A stretch of 64,000 bases of DNA from Crenobacter luteus (GTDB lineage: Bacteria > Pseudomonadota > Gammaproteobacteria > Burkholderiales > Chromobacteriaceae), in assembly GCF_004345725.1 (NCBI RefSeq), contig NZ_SLXG01000003.1, positions 62,001 through 126,000 of the forward strand, written 5' to 3'. Shown here one piece after another: positions 63,529-64,000 of this stretch. Positions within the stretch are counted from its first letter, which is position 1. Each line of letters starts with the position of its first letter. The notes under the pieces were generated by a model. That model had not been told where the DNA came from. It was given only the letters and a program-made list of their open reading frames with translations, and made no database searches. Position numbers and translations under genes: made by a program.

Positions 63529-64000
63529 TCAGCTTTTCCAGAAGACGAAGACGCGGCAGGCCGCGGCGGCGGCGTCCGAGTCGCCGGCGATCACCGCGTC
63601 GAGCAAGGCGCGGTGTTCGGCGTAGCCGGGCTGCTCGGGCAGCGTCGGGTCGTGAAAGATATTGATCAGCTCGGCGCGGTGATGGCTGGCGACGAAGAAC
63701 TGATAGAGCTCGGAGAGCACCGGATTGTGCGCCGCGGCCACCAGCCGGGAGTGGAAGGCGACGTCGAGGTCGGCGTGGCGTTCCGGCTCGTCGCGCCAGT
63801 CGACCGCCTGCGCCGCGGCGAACGCGAGCTCCAGCGCGGCGATGTCCTCGTCGTTGCGGCGCAGCGCCGCGAGGCGCATCGCCTGCGTTTCGAGAATCTC
63901 GCGTACCTCGCGGCGGTGTTCCGGCGCCGAGTGCGCCAGCGTCTTGACGGTACTCAGCGGATTGCTGCGCGTGCGCAGATAGGTGCCGTCGCCCTGGCGG
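63529..64000 (-). CDS. GntR/FadR-family transcriptional regulator, N-terminus beyond window
   Basis: The frame is open to the window end. The first visible residues (RQGDGTYLRTRSNPLSTVKTLAHSAPEHRREVREILETQAMRLAALRRND) are the wing of the GntR helix-turn-helix and the start of the FCD effector domain. The rest (DLDVAFHSRLVAAAHNPVLSELYQFF ... EHRALLDAVIAGDSDAAAAACRVFV) contains the FCD metal-binding histidines. The ATG at 63879 is internal. It is probably co-transcribed with the transporter. Confidence 0.9.
   Translation of the reverse strand, partial: RQGDGTYLRTRSNPLSTVKTLAHSAPEHRREVREILETQAMRLAALRRNDEDIAALELAFAAAQAVDWRDEPERHADLDVAFHSRLVAAAHNPVLSELYQFFVASHHRAELINIFHDPTLPEQPGYAEHRALLDAVIAGDSDAAAAACRVFVFWKS

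Overview
The window reads as a chromosomal segment of a motile, aerobic, high-GC betaproteobacterium, most likely an environmental Neisseriales (Chromobacteriaceae-like) species. The reasons are gene content and order (tpiA-secG-tRNA-Leu-nuoA-N followed by a DUF2818 gene, and metK / SAH riboswitch-ahcY-metF), strong G/C third-position use and protein style. The species is inference; no rRNA is present. Genes are densely packed and nearly all are ordinary core genes. The only clear mobile-element trace is a truncated integrase at about 13.5-14.2 kb.

Layout: 0-4.3 kb holds nucleotide salvage and RNA turnover (a PRTase fragment, a beta-CASP MBL nuclease, a thymidine phosphorylase-like enzyme and a methylthioinosine/methylthioadenosine phosphorylase). 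4.4-12.3 kb is a late flagellar block: fliB (flagellin lysine methylase), fliC behind a sigma-28-type promoter, flaG, fliD, fliS, a fliT-like gene, a DUF2802 gene, a fliK-like gene and an FlhB C-terminal paralogue. 12.4-14.2 kb holds a hydroxyacid dehydrogenase and the integrase remnant. 14.4-25.2 kb runs yicC, a Ser/Thr kinase with PP2C phosphatase, rph, dusA, rdgB, hemW, ridA, a PhzF-family gene, a DUF2147 gene and recG. 25.2-30.9 kb is phosphate uptake (pit and pstSCAB) with Pho-box-like sites before both pit and pstS. 31-47.2 kb is tpiA, secG, tRNA-Leu, the complete 14-gene Complex I operon and a DUF2818 gene. 47.3-53.6 kb has two LpxL-type acyltransferases and the methyl cycle (metK, ahcY under an S-adenosylhomocysteine riboswitch, metF), then a YqhA-like gene. 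53.7-64 kb has a diguanylate cyclase, an Lrp-type regulator facing phhA, a fumarylacetoacetase-like gene with maiA (Phe/Tyr breakdown), two identical tRNA-Phe genes, uraA/upp (uracil salvage), a DUF3455 secreted protein, a CynX-type transporter and a partial FadR-type regulator.

The most unusual signal is not a gene. The 9-mer TTGGCCGAG occurs about 42 times by eye on the two strands together (the 8-mer TTGGCCGA about 48 times), where base composition alone predicts only a few. It is equally frequent on both strands. In coding sequence it forces the otherwise disfavoured Leu codon TTG (Leu-Ala-Glu) or reads Ser-Ala-Asn/Lys on the other strand. It also sits just after stop codons, including one head-to-head pair that forms a 26-bp perfect palindrome behind upp. 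This is how the DNA uptake sequences of Neisseriaceae behave, but the word is unrelated to the Neisseria one, so it may be an undescribed uptake-sequence dialect. All counts were made by eye.
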